64,000 nt of DNA. Source: an uncultured Actinomycetes bacterium. Its GTDB lineage: Bacteria; Actinomycetota; Acidimicrobiia; Acidimicrobiales; RAAP-2. Position numbers and translations under genes: made by a program. Below are positions 1-7,868 of the stretch, piece by piece (the stretch's first letter is position 1; the number at the start of each line of letters is the position of its first letter). The notes beneath the pieces were generated by a model. It searched no databases, was not told the origin of the DNA, and was given only the letters and a program-made list of their open reading frames with translations. The stretch covers positions 62,001 through 126,000 of the forward strand of contig CAIKAC010000011.1 in NCBI GenBank assembly GCA_903825305.1. The letters are read 5' to 3'.

Positions 1-74
1 TTGCCAGATTCTGGCAGCGGAGTTGCTCGCTCCACAATCGTTAGGGTTCCGTCATCGATGCTGAGCGCTCTCAT
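1..74 (-). CDS. N-terminus of a zinc-type MDR oxidoreductase (truncated by window edge)
   Basis: Reading leftward from an ATG at 74 gives 24 codons with no stop up to the edge. The peptide begins MRALSIDDGTLTIVERAT, followed by a Pro-rich turn. This resembles the first beta strands of medium-chain alcohol dehydrogenase/quinone reductase proteins, where M-R-A-L and an E-x-P stretch precede the GroES-like fold. A TAGCCT hexamer lies 8 nt before the ATG, the leaderless promoter layout seen throughout this window. The gene is divergent from the peroxidase. With so few residues the family call is tentative and the substrate cannot be given. Confidence 0.5.
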   Translation of the reverse strand, partial: MRALSIDDGTLTIVERATPLPESG

Positions 75-82
75 TACCTGTG

Positions 83-88
83 AGGCTA
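83..88 (-). promoter_or_regulatory. Leaderless -10 box of the MDR gene
   Basis: The minus-strand hexamer TAGCCT sits 8 nt before the ATG at 74. This predicts a transcript starting at or next to the start codon. No convincing -35 was seen. Confidence 0.4.
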
Positions 89-114
89 GCGATGCTTGGC
101 CTCCGTGGCGCCGC

Positions 115-120
115 TAGGGT
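115..120 (+). promoter_or_regulatory. Leaderless -10 box of the thiol peroxidase gene
   Basis: TAGGGT is followed by exactly 6 nt and then the ATG at 127. There is no Shine-Dalgarno sequence between them, so the mRNA probably starts at the A of the start codon. Confidence 0.5.
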
Positions 121-126
121 GCGAGT

Positions 127-615
127 ATGAGCCTCTTTGACATCCCCGTACACACCCTTGACGGCGCTGAGTCGTCGCTTGCCCCCCATGAAGGCAAGGC
201 CCTGCTCCTGGTGAATGTGGCCTCGAAATGTGGCCTCACCCCTCAATATGAAGGCCTAGAAGCGCTGCAGAAGCGTTATGAAGACCGGGGATTCAGCGTG
301 ATTGGCTTTCCCTGTAATCAATTCGCGGGCCAAGAGCCAGGAAGTGCTGAGGAAATCCAGACCTTCTGCTCGACGACCTACGGCGTGAGTTTCCCGCTGT
401 ACGAAAAGATTGACGTGAACGGCGAGCATCGTCACCCCATCTACGCCGAGTTGGTGCAAACGCCAACCGCCGAAGGCGAAGCCGGTGACATCACGTGGAA
501 CTTCGAAAAGTTTTTGATCTCGCCCATTGGTCAAATTGTGGGACGCTTCTCGCCCCGAACTGAGCCCGATGACCCGGCACTCGTTGCCGCCATCGAGGCC
601 TATCTCCCGATCTAG
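127..615 (+). CDS. Glutathione-peroxidase-fold thiol peroxidase
   Basis: This is a 162-aa cytosolic hydroperoxide reductase of the GPx family. The catalytic tetrad is complete: Cys35 (in ASKCGLT), Gln69 (in the NQFAGQEPG loop), Trp124 and Asn125 (WNFEKF). The catalytic residue is Cys, not selenocysteine. A second cysteine, Cys81 (FCSTTYG), lies where thioredoxin-dependent GPx enzymes keep their resolving cysteine. Reduction by thioredoxin rather than glutathione is therefore likely; this is inference from family knowledge, and actinobacteria generally lack glutathione. The start is supported by the TAGGGT box 6 nt upstream. The HAD gene begins 3 nt after the stop, so the two are probably co-transcribed. 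Confidence 0.9.
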   Translation: MSLFDIPVHTLDGAESSLAPHEGKALLLVNVASKCGLTPQYEGLEALQKRYEDRGFSVIGFPCNQFAGQEPGSAEEIQTFCSTTYGVSFPLYEKIDVNGEHRHPIYAELVQTPTAEGEAGDITWNFEKFLISPIGQIVGRFSPRTEPDDPALVAAIEAYLPI

Positions 616-618
616 TTC

Positions 619-1284
619 GTGGCGGCACCACTGGGCGCCATCTTTGATATGGATGGCGTCCTCATTGATTCCGAACCGCTGTGGCATATCGCCGAGGTTG
701 AAATTTTTGGCGAACTCGGTGTGCCTTTAGATCGAGCGCAAACTCGTTCCACCAAGGGAATGCCTATCCCTGAGGTGACGACGTATTGGCACGAGCGCTT
801 CCCTTGGAAGGGGAGCACTCCAGCCGAAGTCGCTGATCAGGTGGTTGATCGCGTCACGCAGCTCATTTTGGAGCAAGCCGAACCAATGCCCGGTGCGCGC
901 GAGTTGGTCTTAGGCCTCGCCGAGGTGGGACCGGTAGCGCTCGCGTCATCGTCGCCAAAGCGGCTCATTGATGCGGTACTTGGCTCACTTGATTTGATGG
1001 ATGTGTTGGCACTGCGCTGTTCGGCAGAAGACGAAGCGTTTGGTAAGCCTCATCCGGCGGTGTTCATTACTGCGGCACAACGCATGGGCATCCAGCCCGA
1101 TCGCTGTGTGGTCATCGAAGATGCCCCAGCGGGAGTTCTCGCAGCCAAAGCCGCTCGCATGGCGTGTGTGGCCATCCCCGAAGCGTCAGAACGCACCCAC
1201 CCTCAGATCCTGATTGCAGACCTCGTTGTCGAAAGTCTTCGCGAGGTTGATGCGGCTCGAGCCTTGGCTTTGATTGAGCCTTAG
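619..1284 (+). CDS. HAD-superfamily sugar-phosphate phosphatase (HxpB/beta-PGM-like)
   Basis: A 221-aa haloacid-dehalogenase hydrolase starting at GTG 619. Motif I is FDMDGVLIDSE, with nucleophile Asp10 and acid/base Asp12. Motif II is the Ser run in ALASSSPKRL, motif III is the Lys of FGKPHP, and motif IV is VIEDAPAG. The small helical cap between motifs I and II places it with the 2-deoxyglucose-6-phosphate/hexitol phosphatase and beta-phosphoglucomutase branch. It probably dephosphorylates a small sugar phosphate, but the substrate is not readable from sequence. It follows the peroxidase by 3 nt and converges with the acetyltransferase, overlapping it by 4 nt. Confidence 0.85.
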   Translation: MAAPLGAIFDMDGVLIDSEPLWHIAEVEIFGELGVPLDRAQTRSTKGMPIPEVTTYWHERFPWKGSTPAEVADQVVDRVTQLILEQAEPMPGARELVLGLAEVGPVALASSSPKRLIDAVLGSLDLMDVLALRCSAEDEAFGKPHPAVFITAAQRMGIQPDRCVVIEDAPAGVLAAKAARMACVAIPEASERTHPQILIADLVVESLREVDAARALALIEP

Positions 1285-1754
1285 GGCTTGGGCTTGAGAA
1301 AGCGCTTGGCCAGCGGATAATCAGAAACCTTGACCGGGAGCTCGTCGACGCGGGTCCAGCCTTGCTTTTCGTAAAAAGCAACGGCCTCTGGTTGCTTGGT
1401 GCCGGTTTCAAGTTCGAGTAACTCATGGCCGAGTTCAAAGCCTCGCCGTTCTGCTTCATCCATTAAGAGTTTGGCCAGACCGATTCGGCGAAGATCCGGC
1501 CGCACCCACAGTCGCTTGATCTCTGCGACTCGAGGCGCCACTTCTCTCAATCCCACGCAGCCAGCAAGGTGCCCATCGGCGCGCGCCACCAAGAACACAC
1601 CACGGGGAGGCTCGAAAGCGCTTTCGTCAAAGGGGTGTCGATCCGTGTCGACGCCATAGCGACGATCGAGTTCATCCTCGGCACAGGCCATCATGGCCCG
1701 AGCCGGGGTCGAGGCCAAGGGGACTTCGTGGAGGGTAATAGTGGGCGCTTGCAT
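1281..1754 (-). CDS. GNAT-family N-acetyltransferase
   Basis: A 157-aa single-domain acetyltransferase. The acetyl-CoA-binding motif A is visible as the strand IKRLWVRPDLRRIGLAKLL around residues 80-98, with the R-x-x-G-x-A/G phosphate loop. It is followed by motif B with the C-terminal pattern A-V-A-F-Y-E-K-Q-G-W near residue 125. The acceptor substrate is unknown. The start at 1754 is supported by a GATTAT hexamer 6 nt upstream. The gene is convergent with the HAD phosphatase (4-nt overlap) and divergent from ileS. Confidence 0.85.
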   Translation of the reverse strand: MQAPTITLHEVPLASTPARAMMACAEDELDRRYGVDTDRHPFDESAFEPPRGVFLVARADGHLAGCVGLREVAPRVAEIKRLWVRPDLRRIGLAKLLMDEAERRGFELGHELLELETGTKQPEAVAFYEKQGWTRVDELPVKVSDYPLAKRFLKPKP

Positions 1755-1760
1755 GCTCGG

Positions 1761-1766
1761 ATAATC
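1761..1766 (-). promoter_or_regulatory. Leaderless -10 box of the GNAT gene
   Basis: Minus-strand GATTAT followed by 6 nt and then the ATG at 1754. The same hexamer and spacing precede the gene at 59525. Confidence 0.4.
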
Positions 1767-1846
1767 GTAGAGGGAGAGCGCTACGGCCGAGTCGCGAGCG
1801 CCTTATCGGTAGGATTGCAGTTTCACCTTCCATGCAAGGAGCACCC

Positions 1847-4800
1847 GTGTTTCGCCCAGTGAGTCCCAAGATCGACTTTGTGGCCCTTGAGGTCGCCCAG
1901 CTCGACCGCTGGCGCCGTCACGAAGTATTTGAACGCTCCATGAGCAACCGCGAAGGTGCCGAGCCGTGGGTCTTTTATGAGGGCCCTCCGACGGCCAATG
2001 GCAAGCCAGGTCTGCACCACGTGTGGGCCCGGGCCTACAAGGACTTGTTCTGCCGCTTTCACACCATGAGGGGAAACTTCGTAAGTCGCCGGGCGGGCTG
2101 GGACACCCACGGCCTCCCCGTCGAAGTGGAGGTTGAGAAGCGCCTCGGCATCTCGGGAAAGAAGCAAATCGAAGATGAAGTAGGCATCGCTGAATTCACG
2201 CGGCTGTGTAAAGAATCGGTCTTGGGTTACGTCGAAGACTGGAAGGCACTCACGGAGCGCATCGGGTATTGGACTGACCTCGATGACGCGTACTGGACGT
2301 TTGACCCGGCCTACGTCGATTCGGTGTGGTGGCAGCTCGCTGAGATCTTTAACAAGGGCTTGCTCTATGAAGACTTGAAGGTGATTCCTTATTGCACCCG
2401 CTGTGGGACGTCACTGTCGAGTCACGAACTCGCGCAACCCGGTGTTTATGAAGATGAGTCTGATGAGTCGGCATACGTTCGATTCGAACTCGTAGAACCA
2501 AAACCAGAGCTCGGTGATGCAACCCATCTCATGGTGTGGACGACGACGCCCTGGACCTTGTTGTCTAATACTGCCGTGGCGGCGAACCCAAGCGTCACCT
2601 ATGGCGTGGTGGATGGCACCATCGTGGCGGTAGATCTCATTGAATCTATTTTTGGAGAAGGGGCAACGCCGTCAACGACGTTTGCGGGCTCCGTGCTCGT
2701 AGGCCAGCGCTACCGTCGGCCCTTCGATGACGTGGAGATTCCTGAAGGCTCCAAGAGCCAAGAAGTGGTTGATGCAGATTATGTAACGACCGAAGACGGT
2801 ACGGGTCTCGTGCACATCTCGCCTGCATTCGGTGAAATCGACCGTCAAGTTGCTCGTGATCACGGCATTGTGACCTTGAACCCCGTGGACGCACAAGGCA
2901 AGTTCACTGACGCGATTACGTGGTTGGCCGGCATGCATGTGCGCGAGGCCAACACGACCATCAACGATGAACTCGAGCGTCGTGGCACCTTGTTCAAGCG
3001 GATGGATTACTTGCATGCCCTGCCGCACTGTTGGCGCTGTAAGTCGATTCTGATCTACTGGGGCAAGCCGAGTTGGTACATCGCCACTTCCAAGGTTGCC
3101 GATGTCATGGTGCGCGAAAACCAAGGCATTGATTGGCATCCGGGTCACATTCGTGACGGTCGCTTCGGCGAATGGCTGGCCAACAACGTTGACTGGGCCC
3201 TCTCTCGAGACCGATTCTGGGGCACGCCCTTGCCGGTGTGGCGTTGTGGCGAAGGCCACCTCGTGTGCGTGAGTTCTCGCGCCGATCTTTCTCAGCGTGC
3301 TGGCGTGGATGTGTCAGGTATCGATCCTCACCGCCCCGCCATTGATGAGGTCACCTTCGCCTGCGCACAGTGCACTGAACAGGGCAAGACCTCTACCATG
3401 CAACGCGTCGAGCCAGTAATCGATGCGTGGTTCGACTCAGGTTCCATGCCAGCAGCCCAAGTTGGCTATCCGGCTACACCTGGATCAAGCGATCGATTCC
3501 GCTTCCCGGCAGACTTCATTACCGAAGCCATCGATCAAACGCGTGGCTGGTTCTATTCCTTGCTCGCGGTCAACACGCTGGTGTTTGGGGCATCGCCCTA
3601 TAAGCACGTGATGTGCCTTGGGCACATTGTCGATGCTGATGGCAAGAAGATGTCGAAGTCTCAGGGCAACATCATTGAGCCCAACCAGATTCTCGACTCA
3701 CTTGGGGCCGATGCCTTGCGTTGGTGGATGTACTCACAAGGTTCGCCCTGGACGCCAACGCGTGTTTCTATCCCCGCGATTGAATCAGCCATGAGCGAGA
3801 CCATCTCTACGCTGTGGAATACCTACAGCTTCTTCGTGACCTATGCCTCGCTCAATGAATTCGATCCAGCAGACCCAGGAATTCCTTTGGCGCAAGATCG
3901 CAGTGATTTGGATCGATGGATTCTTTCGCGACTCAATGCCACCTTGGTGGAAGTAACCGAACAGCTTGAGGGCTATGAGCCTCTCCAGGCAGCGTCACCC
4001 ATTGCCAAGTTGGTGGACGATCTGTCGAACTGGTACGTCCGACGGTCACGTCGTCGTTTTTGGAGAACCGACCCCTCACTGCCCGCCAGTGATGCCCTGG
4101 CTGCACAGGCCACCTTGCATGAGGTGTTGGTGCGCGTGGCCGAGATGCTGGCACCCATGTGTCCCTTCATCTCCGATGAAATCTGGTGCAACCTGACGTC
4201 TGCTTCACCTGAAGATTCCATTCACTTGGCTGACTGGCCTGTTGCGAATCCAGAACGTATCGACACTGGCCTTGAGGCTTCCATGGATGTAGCGCGCCGC
4301 TTGACCTCAATTGGTCGGTCTGCGCGCGCAGATGCTGGCGTCAAGGTGCGCCAGCCCCTGCGGCGAGCATTGGCCTTCTTGCCACCAGGATCTGCGGTGC
4401 CTCCTGCGGGCATCGTTGAAGATGAACTCAACGTCGACGCCTTGGAGTTCATTGAAGAAACCAGTGGCGTGCTTCGTTTCGAACTTGTTCCCAACTTCAA
4501 GACGCTGGGTCCTCGCCTTGGCGAAGACGTCAAGCACGTTCGTGGCGCACTCATTGCCGGCGATAGTGCAGCTTTTGCTCGCTCGCTCGAAGCTGGCGAG
4601 GCCATCACGGTGGAGATCGAAGGTCGGAGTGTGCAGCTTGACGCCCACGATGTCGAATTGCGCGTCAAGGCAGCCGATGGCTTTGCGGTAAGTCGAGAGG
4701 GTGGGGAAGTCGTGGCCTTGGATCTGAGCCTTGACGAAGCCTTGCTTCGTCGTGGCGTGGTCCGTGACGTCATTCGCCAAATTCAAGATCTAAGAAAGTC

Positions 4801-4993
4801 CACGGGACTCGAACTCCAAGATCGAATCTCCATCACGTTGGAGGGACTTGAGAACTTGGCGGATGAAGACCTCGTCGCCATCAGTGCCGAGGTACTCGGT
4901 GTGAGCATGGTTCGCGGCCAAGGCAGCGGCGAAGGTCACGCGCTTGAACTCGACGAGGGTTCGGCGACGGTGTGGATCGCCATGGCTCGTTAG
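1847..4993 (+). CDS. ileS: Isoleucyl-tRNA synthetase
   Basis: A class I aminoacyl-tRNA synthetase of about 1048 aa that charges tRNA-Ile and edits Val. The HIGH-equivalent is a degenerate HHVW in the GKPGLHHVWAR segment near residue 57; the KMSKS loop is exact (GKKMSKSQGN, Lys601 onward). Cys pairs (CTRCG, CWRCK, WRCGEGH with CAQC) are seen in the insert regions. The C-terminal tRNA-binding domain lacks the terminal zinc finger of the E. coli type, suggesting the eukaryote-like type II group. I chose GTG 1847 because AAGGAG lies 5 nt before it and FRPVSPKIDF is a typical N-terminus. ATG 1832 in the same frame is the alternative. No T-box fits in the short upstream region. Confidence 0.95.
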   Translation: MFRPVSPKIDFVALEVAQLDRWRRHEVFERSMSNREGAEPWVFYEGPPTANGKPGLHHVWARAYKDLFCRFHTMRGNFVSRRAGWDTHGLPVEVEVEKRLGISGKKQIEDEVGIAEFTRLCKESVLGYVEDWKALTERIGYWTDLDDAYWTFDPAYVDSVWWQLAEIFNKGLLYEDLKVIPYCTRCGTSLSSHELAQPGVYEDESDESAYVRFELVEPKPELGDATHLMVWTTTPWTLLSNTAVAANPSVTYGVVDGTIVAVDLIESIFGEGATPSTTFAGSVLVGQRYRRPFDDVEIPEGSKSQEVVDADYVTTEDGTGLVHISPAFGEIDRQVARDHGIVTLNPVDAQGKFTDAITWLAGMHVREANTTINDELERRGTLFKRMDYLHALPHCWRCKSILIYWGKPSWYIATSKVADVMVRENQGIDWHPGHIRDGRFGEWLANNVDWALSRDRFWGTPLPVWRCGEGHLVCVSSRADLSQRAGVDVSGIDPHRPAIDEVTFACAQCTEQGKTSTMQRVEPVIDAWFDSGSMPAAQVGYPATPGSSDRFRFPADFITEAIDQTRGWFYSLLAVNTLVFGASPYKHVMCLGHIVDADGKKMSKSQGNIIEPNQILDSLGADALRWWMYSQGSPWTPTRVSIPAIESAMSETISTLWNTYSFFVTYASLNEFDPADPGIPLAQDRSDLDRWILSRLNATLVEVTEQLEGYEPLQAASPIAKLVDDLSNWYVRRSRRRFWRTDPSLPASDALAAQATLHEVLVRVAEMLAPMCPFISDEIWCNLTSASPEDSIHLADWPVANPERIDTGLEASMDVARRLTSIGRSARADAGVKVRQPLRRALAFLPPGSAVPPAGIVEDELNVDALEFIEETSGVLRFELVPNFKTLGPRLGEDVKHVRGALIAGDSAAFARSLEAGEAITVEIEGRSVQLDAHDVELRVKAADGFAVSREGGEVVALDLSLDEALLRRGVVRDVIRQIQDLRKSTGLELQDRISITLEGLENLADEDLVAISAEVLGVSMVRGQGSGEGHALELDEGSATVWIAMAR

Positions 4994-5466
4994 GCCAACG
5001 CGTCTGCTTCAGCAGTTAATTTCACCAACATGTCGCGCAGTTGGGTGCGCTCGTCGCAACTGAGGCGACTCGACAGCAAACGATCGAGTTGGTCGAGGTG
5101 CACCTCGGTTGCCTGCTCGAGCTGGGCAATGCCGGCGTCAGTCAGTGCAACGAATACGGTGCGGCGATCGGTAGGGCAGTCGACGCGCTCCACGAAACCG
5201 GCATCAACCATGCGATCAATGAGTCGCGTCATGCCCCCTGAGCTATAGACCGTTTCGTTGGCGACCTCACTCATGGTGAGGCGACCCGCCTCACTACGCC
5301 GAATGCGCACCATGACTTCATAGAAGGCCAGGGGAATACCCGATTGCTCTTCCATGGCTTCACCAGCTGAGCGCTGAAGGCGTGCTGCTGACTCGGCCAA
5401 GAGACCCAACAAGACAATGCGCTCGTCATTAATGACGCTGTCACAAGAGTTTGGTTGCTCGGCCAT
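4990..5466 (-). CDS. MarR-family transcriptional regulator
   Basis: A 158-aa winged-helix DNA-binding protein with the typical MarR order: N-terminal dimerisation helix, HTH (LTMSEVANETVYSSGGMTRL), the wing D-C-P-T-D-R-R-T near residue 101, and a C-terminal helix. A longer frame runs to 5529, but ATG 5466 is preferred because TAAACT lies 7 nt before it. It is divergent from yceI; the palindrome in the yceI promoter is the obvious operator candidate, so it probably represses yceI and perhaps itself. The inducing ligand is unknown. A Cys lies in the wing and another near residue 8, but an OhrR-type redox sensor is not clearly indicated. It overlaps ileS convergently by 4 nt. Confidence 0.88.
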   Translation of the reverse strand: MAEQPNSCDSVINDERIVLLGLLAESAARLQRSAGEAMEEQSGIPLAFYEVMVRIRRSEAGRLTMSEVANETVYSSGGMTRLIDRMVDAGFVERVDCPTDRRTVFVALTDAGIAQLEQATEVHLDQLDRLLSSRLSCDERTQLRDMLVKLTAEADALA

Positions 5467-5473
5467 GGGGAAA

Positions 5474-5479
5474 AGTTTA
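5474..5479 (-). promoter_or_regulatory. Leaderless -10 box of marR
   Basis: Minus-strand TAAACT followed by 7 nt and then ATG 5466. A weak TTCTTG -35 lies 16 nt further upstream. The divergent yceI promoter is about 30 bp away. Confidence 0.45.
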
Positions 5480-5506
5480 CCATTTCGTTGCCAAGCAAGA
5501 ATCTTC

Positions 5507-5536
5507 TTGACAAATAGTTGCAGAAGCAACTAATAT
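5507..5536 (+). promoter_or_regulatory. Sigma-70-type promoter of yceI
   Basis: TTGACA (5507-5512) and TAATAT (5531-5536) are separated by 18 nt. This is the closest match to the housekeeping consensus in the window. Transcription would start near 5543, giving a short 5' UTR with the RBS AAGGAGA at 5564-5570. Confidence 0.75.
5515..5532. promoter_or_regulatory. Palindromic operator in the yceI promoter, probable MarR site
   Basis: A perfect inverted repeat TAGTTGC-AGAA-GCAACTA (7-bp arms, 4-bp centre) lies between the -35 and -10 boxes and touches the -10. A dimeric repressor here would block RNA polymerase. The divergent MarR gene 50 bp away is the natural candidate; the size and symmetry fit MarR-family sites. 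Binding itself is inferred. Confidence 0.65.
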
Positions 5537-5576
5537 GATCTTCAGTAAGTAATCAACCTCAATAAGGAGAAATCAC

Positions 5577-6122
5577 ATGAGCCAGCTCCCCGCCCCGGGT
5601 ACCTACACCATCGACGCAGTCCACTCAAGCGTTGGATTCGTTGCTCGCCACCTCGTCGCTTCGAAGGTCCGCGGTAACTTCACCGACTTCGAAGGCACCA
5701 TCGAAATTGGCGAATCAGCCGCTACCTCAAAGGTCAGCGCCACCATCCAGGCAGCATCCATCACCACGCACAACGAAATGCGCGATGGCCACCTTCAGTC
5801 ACCTGACTTCCTTGACCTCGAGAACCACCCCACGCTGACCTTTGTGTCAACGTCGGTGACCGACAAGGGCAACGACAAGTACGACCTCGCTGGTGACCTC
5901 ACCATCCGCGGCACCACCAAGCCCGTCGTATGGGAGCTTGAGTACCTCGGCACCAGCCCTGGCATGGCTCCTGGCGTGACCATCGCAGGTTTCGAAGCTC
6001 ACCTCGAGATCGACCGTCGTGACTACGGCGTCAACTTCGAAGGCACCTTGGAGAACGGCAGCCTCGTGGTTTCCAACAAGGTCAACCTCGTCCTCGAGAT
6101 TGAAGCCGCCAAGCAGGACTAA
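5577..6122 (+). CDS. YceI-family lipocalin-like protein, cytosolic
   Basis: A 181-aa protein of the YceI family, a lipocalin-like beta barrel that binds amphiphilic or polyisoprenoid molecules. Typical features are the start TYTIDAVHSSVGFVARHL, a KVRGNFTDFEGTI strand, a DGHLQSPDFLDLENHPT turn, and the TIRGTTKPVVWE strand. There is no signal peptide, so unlike E. coli YceI it should stay in the cytosol. It has a good RBS (AAGGAGA, 6 nt before ATG), a strong promoter with the palindrome, and its own terminator. It is thus a one-gene regulated unit with the divergent marR. Confidence 0.9.
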   Translation: MSQLPAPGTYTIDAVHSSVGFVARHLVASKVRGNFTDFEGTIEIGESAATSKVSATIQAASITTHNEMRDGHLQSPDFLDLENHPTLTFVSTSVTDKGNDKYDLAGDLTIRGTTKPVVWELEYLGTSPGMAPGVTIAGFEAHLEIDRRDYGVNFEGTLENGSLVVSNKVNLVLEIEAAKQD

Positions 6123-6142
6123 CGCATCTGCCTCAGAAATTG

Positions 6143-6175
6143 AAAGAGGCCCGGCCATGTGGCCGGGCCTCTTTT
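6143..6175. terminator. Bidirectional intrinsic terminator between yceI and the GS-like gene
   Basis: A perfect 12-bp stem, AGAGGCCCGGCC / GGCCGGGCCTCT, with an ATGT loop. It is followed by a T run on the plus strand and preceded by an A run that serves the minus strand. It sits between two convergent genes and can stop both. Confidence 0.9.
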
Positions 6176-6193
6176 CATGAGCAAGCTTGTTAA

Positions 6194-7576
6194 TTAAATG
6201 CGCTCAAAGTTTCGAGCGAGCTCCCAGTCGGTGACGTGCAAGTTGGCCTTGGCCCACTCTTGACGTGCAGTGTTGGTCAGGTGGTAGTGGACATCGCGAC
6301 CGAAAATCTCATCGGCCATCTTGGAGCTCTCGAAGTAGCGAAGCGCCTCGGCCAGGTCGGTTGGCAGACGGTCCACATCCTTGGCGATGTAGGCATTGCC
6401 GTTGAAGGGCTCGGGAAGTTCGAGTTGGTGCTCGATCCCATAGAGGCCAGCGCCAATTGCTGCTGCCAGAGAAATGTAAGGGTTTACGTCAGCACCAGGC
6501 ACGCGCATTTCAATGCGTCGCCCAGCCCCGTGGCCCACGATGCGGTATCCACAGGTGCGGTTGTCGAGTCCCCAAGCAATGGCCGTAGGCGCCCAAGAGT
6601 CGGGCACATAGCGGCGGTATGAGTTCACGTAGGGGGCATGGCACCACGCGAGTTCTTTGCCGCCCGCCATTTGGCCAGCCAAGAACTGCTGACCGATGGT
6701 GGAGAGGCCACTGATCTCAGACGGCCCATCCATGAGAGGGGCACCAGTCTTAGCGTCCCAGAGGCTCGCGTGGATGTGGCAGCTCGAACCAGAGTCGTTC
6801 ATGTTCCACTTGGCCATGAAGGTGGCAGCGCGACCTTCTTGATCGGCGATTTCCTTCACGCCGTTTTTGAACACGAGGTGACGATCAGCCGTGTCGAGTG
6901 GCTCGGCGTATCGCAAGATCACTTCGTGTTGTCCGTGGCCGGCTTCACCCTTCGATGATTCGACGGGGAGTCCAGCGGCAACCATTTCGTTTCGAATACG
7001 ACCAAGGACGTATTCGTCGCGAGAGGTCTGGAGCAACTGATAGTCCTCAATGGTGGTCGCATGCGGGGTGAGGTTCTGCCAGCCCTTGGCCGCAGCCTCT
7101 TCAAAGGATTCTTTGAATAGGTAGAACTCAAGTTCGGTCGCACAGTTCACCGTAAAGCCCATGTCGGCAGCGCGCTGAATCTGGCGACGCAAGATTTGAC
7201 GAGGGGAGACCGCAATGGGCTCTCCGTGGCCGTCGAAGACGTCACAAATCACGAACGCGGTTCCGGGCTGCCAGGGCAGTACGCGCAAGGTGCTCAAGTC
7301 CACCTTGGCGACCATGTCTCCGTATCCGAGTTCCCAGTTGGCAAATTCGTAGCCCGGAAGTGGGCTCATGTCGATGTCGATACCGAAAAGGTAGTCACAA
7401 GCCTCCATGCCCCCACTGGCTACATGATCCAAAAAGAACTGCGCCGTATTGCGCTTTCCTACGGGTCGGCCCTGAAGGTCGGGGAAGGCGGTGATCACAG
7501 TGTGGATCTCACCGGCGTCGATGGCGGTACTGAGTTGGTCCAAGTTCATTCGTTCATTGTTGCCTGTCTGGGCCAC
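6194..7576 (-). CDS. Glutamine synthetase-family gamma-glutamyl-amine ligase
   Basis: A 460-aa type I GS-fold enzyme that ligates ammonia or an amine to glutamate using ATP. It has the metal- and glutamate-binding blocks ATELEFYLF, EAGHGQHEV, CHIHASLW and the C-terminal RRIEMRVPGADVNPY. The beta-Asp box near the N-terminus reads DLQGRPVGKR, and the tyrosine adenylylation loop of housekeeping GlnA is absent. This favours the GlnA3/GlnA4/PuuA-like group acting on polyamines or ethanolamine rather than ammonia. A nearby semialdehyde dehydrogenase fits amine catabolism, but this is inference. The start is uncertain: GTG 7576 is used, ATG 7549 is possible. Confidence 0.8.
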   Translation of the reverse strand: MAQTGNNERMNLDQLSTAIDAGEIHTVITAFPDLQGRPVGKRNTAQFFLDHVASGGMEACDYLFGIDIDMSPLPGYEFANWELGYGDMVAKVDLSTLRVLPWQPGTAFVICDVFDGHGEPIAVSPRQILRRQIQRAADMGFTVNCATELEFYLFKESFEEAAAKGWQNLTPHATTIEDYQLLQTSRDEYVLGRIRNEMVAAGLPVESSKGEAGHGQHEVILRYAEPLDTADRHLVFKNGVKEIADQEGRAATFMAKWNMNDSGSSCHIHASLWDAKTGAPLMDGPSEISGLSTIGQQFLAGQMAGGKELAWCHAPYVNSYRRYVPDSWAPTAIAWGLDNRTCGYRIVGHGAGRRIEMRVPGADVNPYISLAAAIGAGLYGIEHQLELPEPFNGNAYIAKDVDRLPTDLAEALRYFESSKMADEIFGRDVHYHLTNTARQEWAKANLHVTDWELARNFERI

Positions 7577-7622
7577 TCGTGCGAACCAAAAGCTCCGACA
7601 TGTCTAAGACCGCGGAATTGGC

Positions 7623-7628
7623 TAGGGT
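7623..7628 (+). promoter_or_regulatory. Leaderless -10 box of the 43-aa membrane protein
   Basis: TAGGGT followed by 6 nt and then GTG 7635. Hexamer and spacing are identical to those of the peroxidase gene at 127. Confidence 0.45.
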
Positions 7629-7634
7629 TGCATC

Positions 7635-7766
7635 GTGACCGAAAAGCGCTCTGGAGTGAGAAAAGCAGCAAAGCCAGCGGTGGGCATCGTTGGCCTCGTG
7701 GCGACCATGGCCAGTGTCTGGTGGTTCGCCCTTCGCCCACGCATGAAGGGCAAGCAAGACCAGTAA
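7635..7766 (+). CDS. Small single-pass membrane protein, 43 aa
   Basis: A short GTG-initiated frame with three visible parts: a basic N-terminus (MTEKRSGVRKAAKP), one hydrophobic segment of about 19 residues (AVGIVGLVATMASVWWFAL), and a basic tail RPRMKGKQDQ. The composition is that of a bitopic membrane miniprotein, not random frame translation. The leaderless box 6 nt before the GTG supports expression. It lies alone between the divergent GS-like gene and the convergent sirtuin gene. I recognise no family; its function is unknown. Confidence 0.55.
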   Translation: MTEKRSGVRKAAKPAVGIVGLVATMASVWWFALRPRMKGKQDQ

Positions 7767-7782
7767 CGATTCGCTGTCGAGG

Positions 7783-7798
7783 CTGGACGCGGGTCCAG
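7783..7798. terminator. Weak hairpin after the 43-aa gene
   Basis: CTGGAC-GCGG-GTCCAG forms a 6-bp stem 17 nt after the small gene's stop codon. There is no T run, so termination is uncertain. It lies in the otherwise featureless 100 nt before the sirtuin stop codon. Confidence 0.25.
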
Positions 7799-7868
7799 GC
7801 ACTCGTGACGATGAACGAACTGGTGGATAACGCGCGGGATCACCCTCTTCTTCGCTCGAAACTTAGGT

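Noticed and set aside
1755-1846. T-box riboswitch before ileS
   Set aside because: Actinobacterial ileS genes often have one, but only about 90 nt separate the divergent genes and no T-box core sequence is present.
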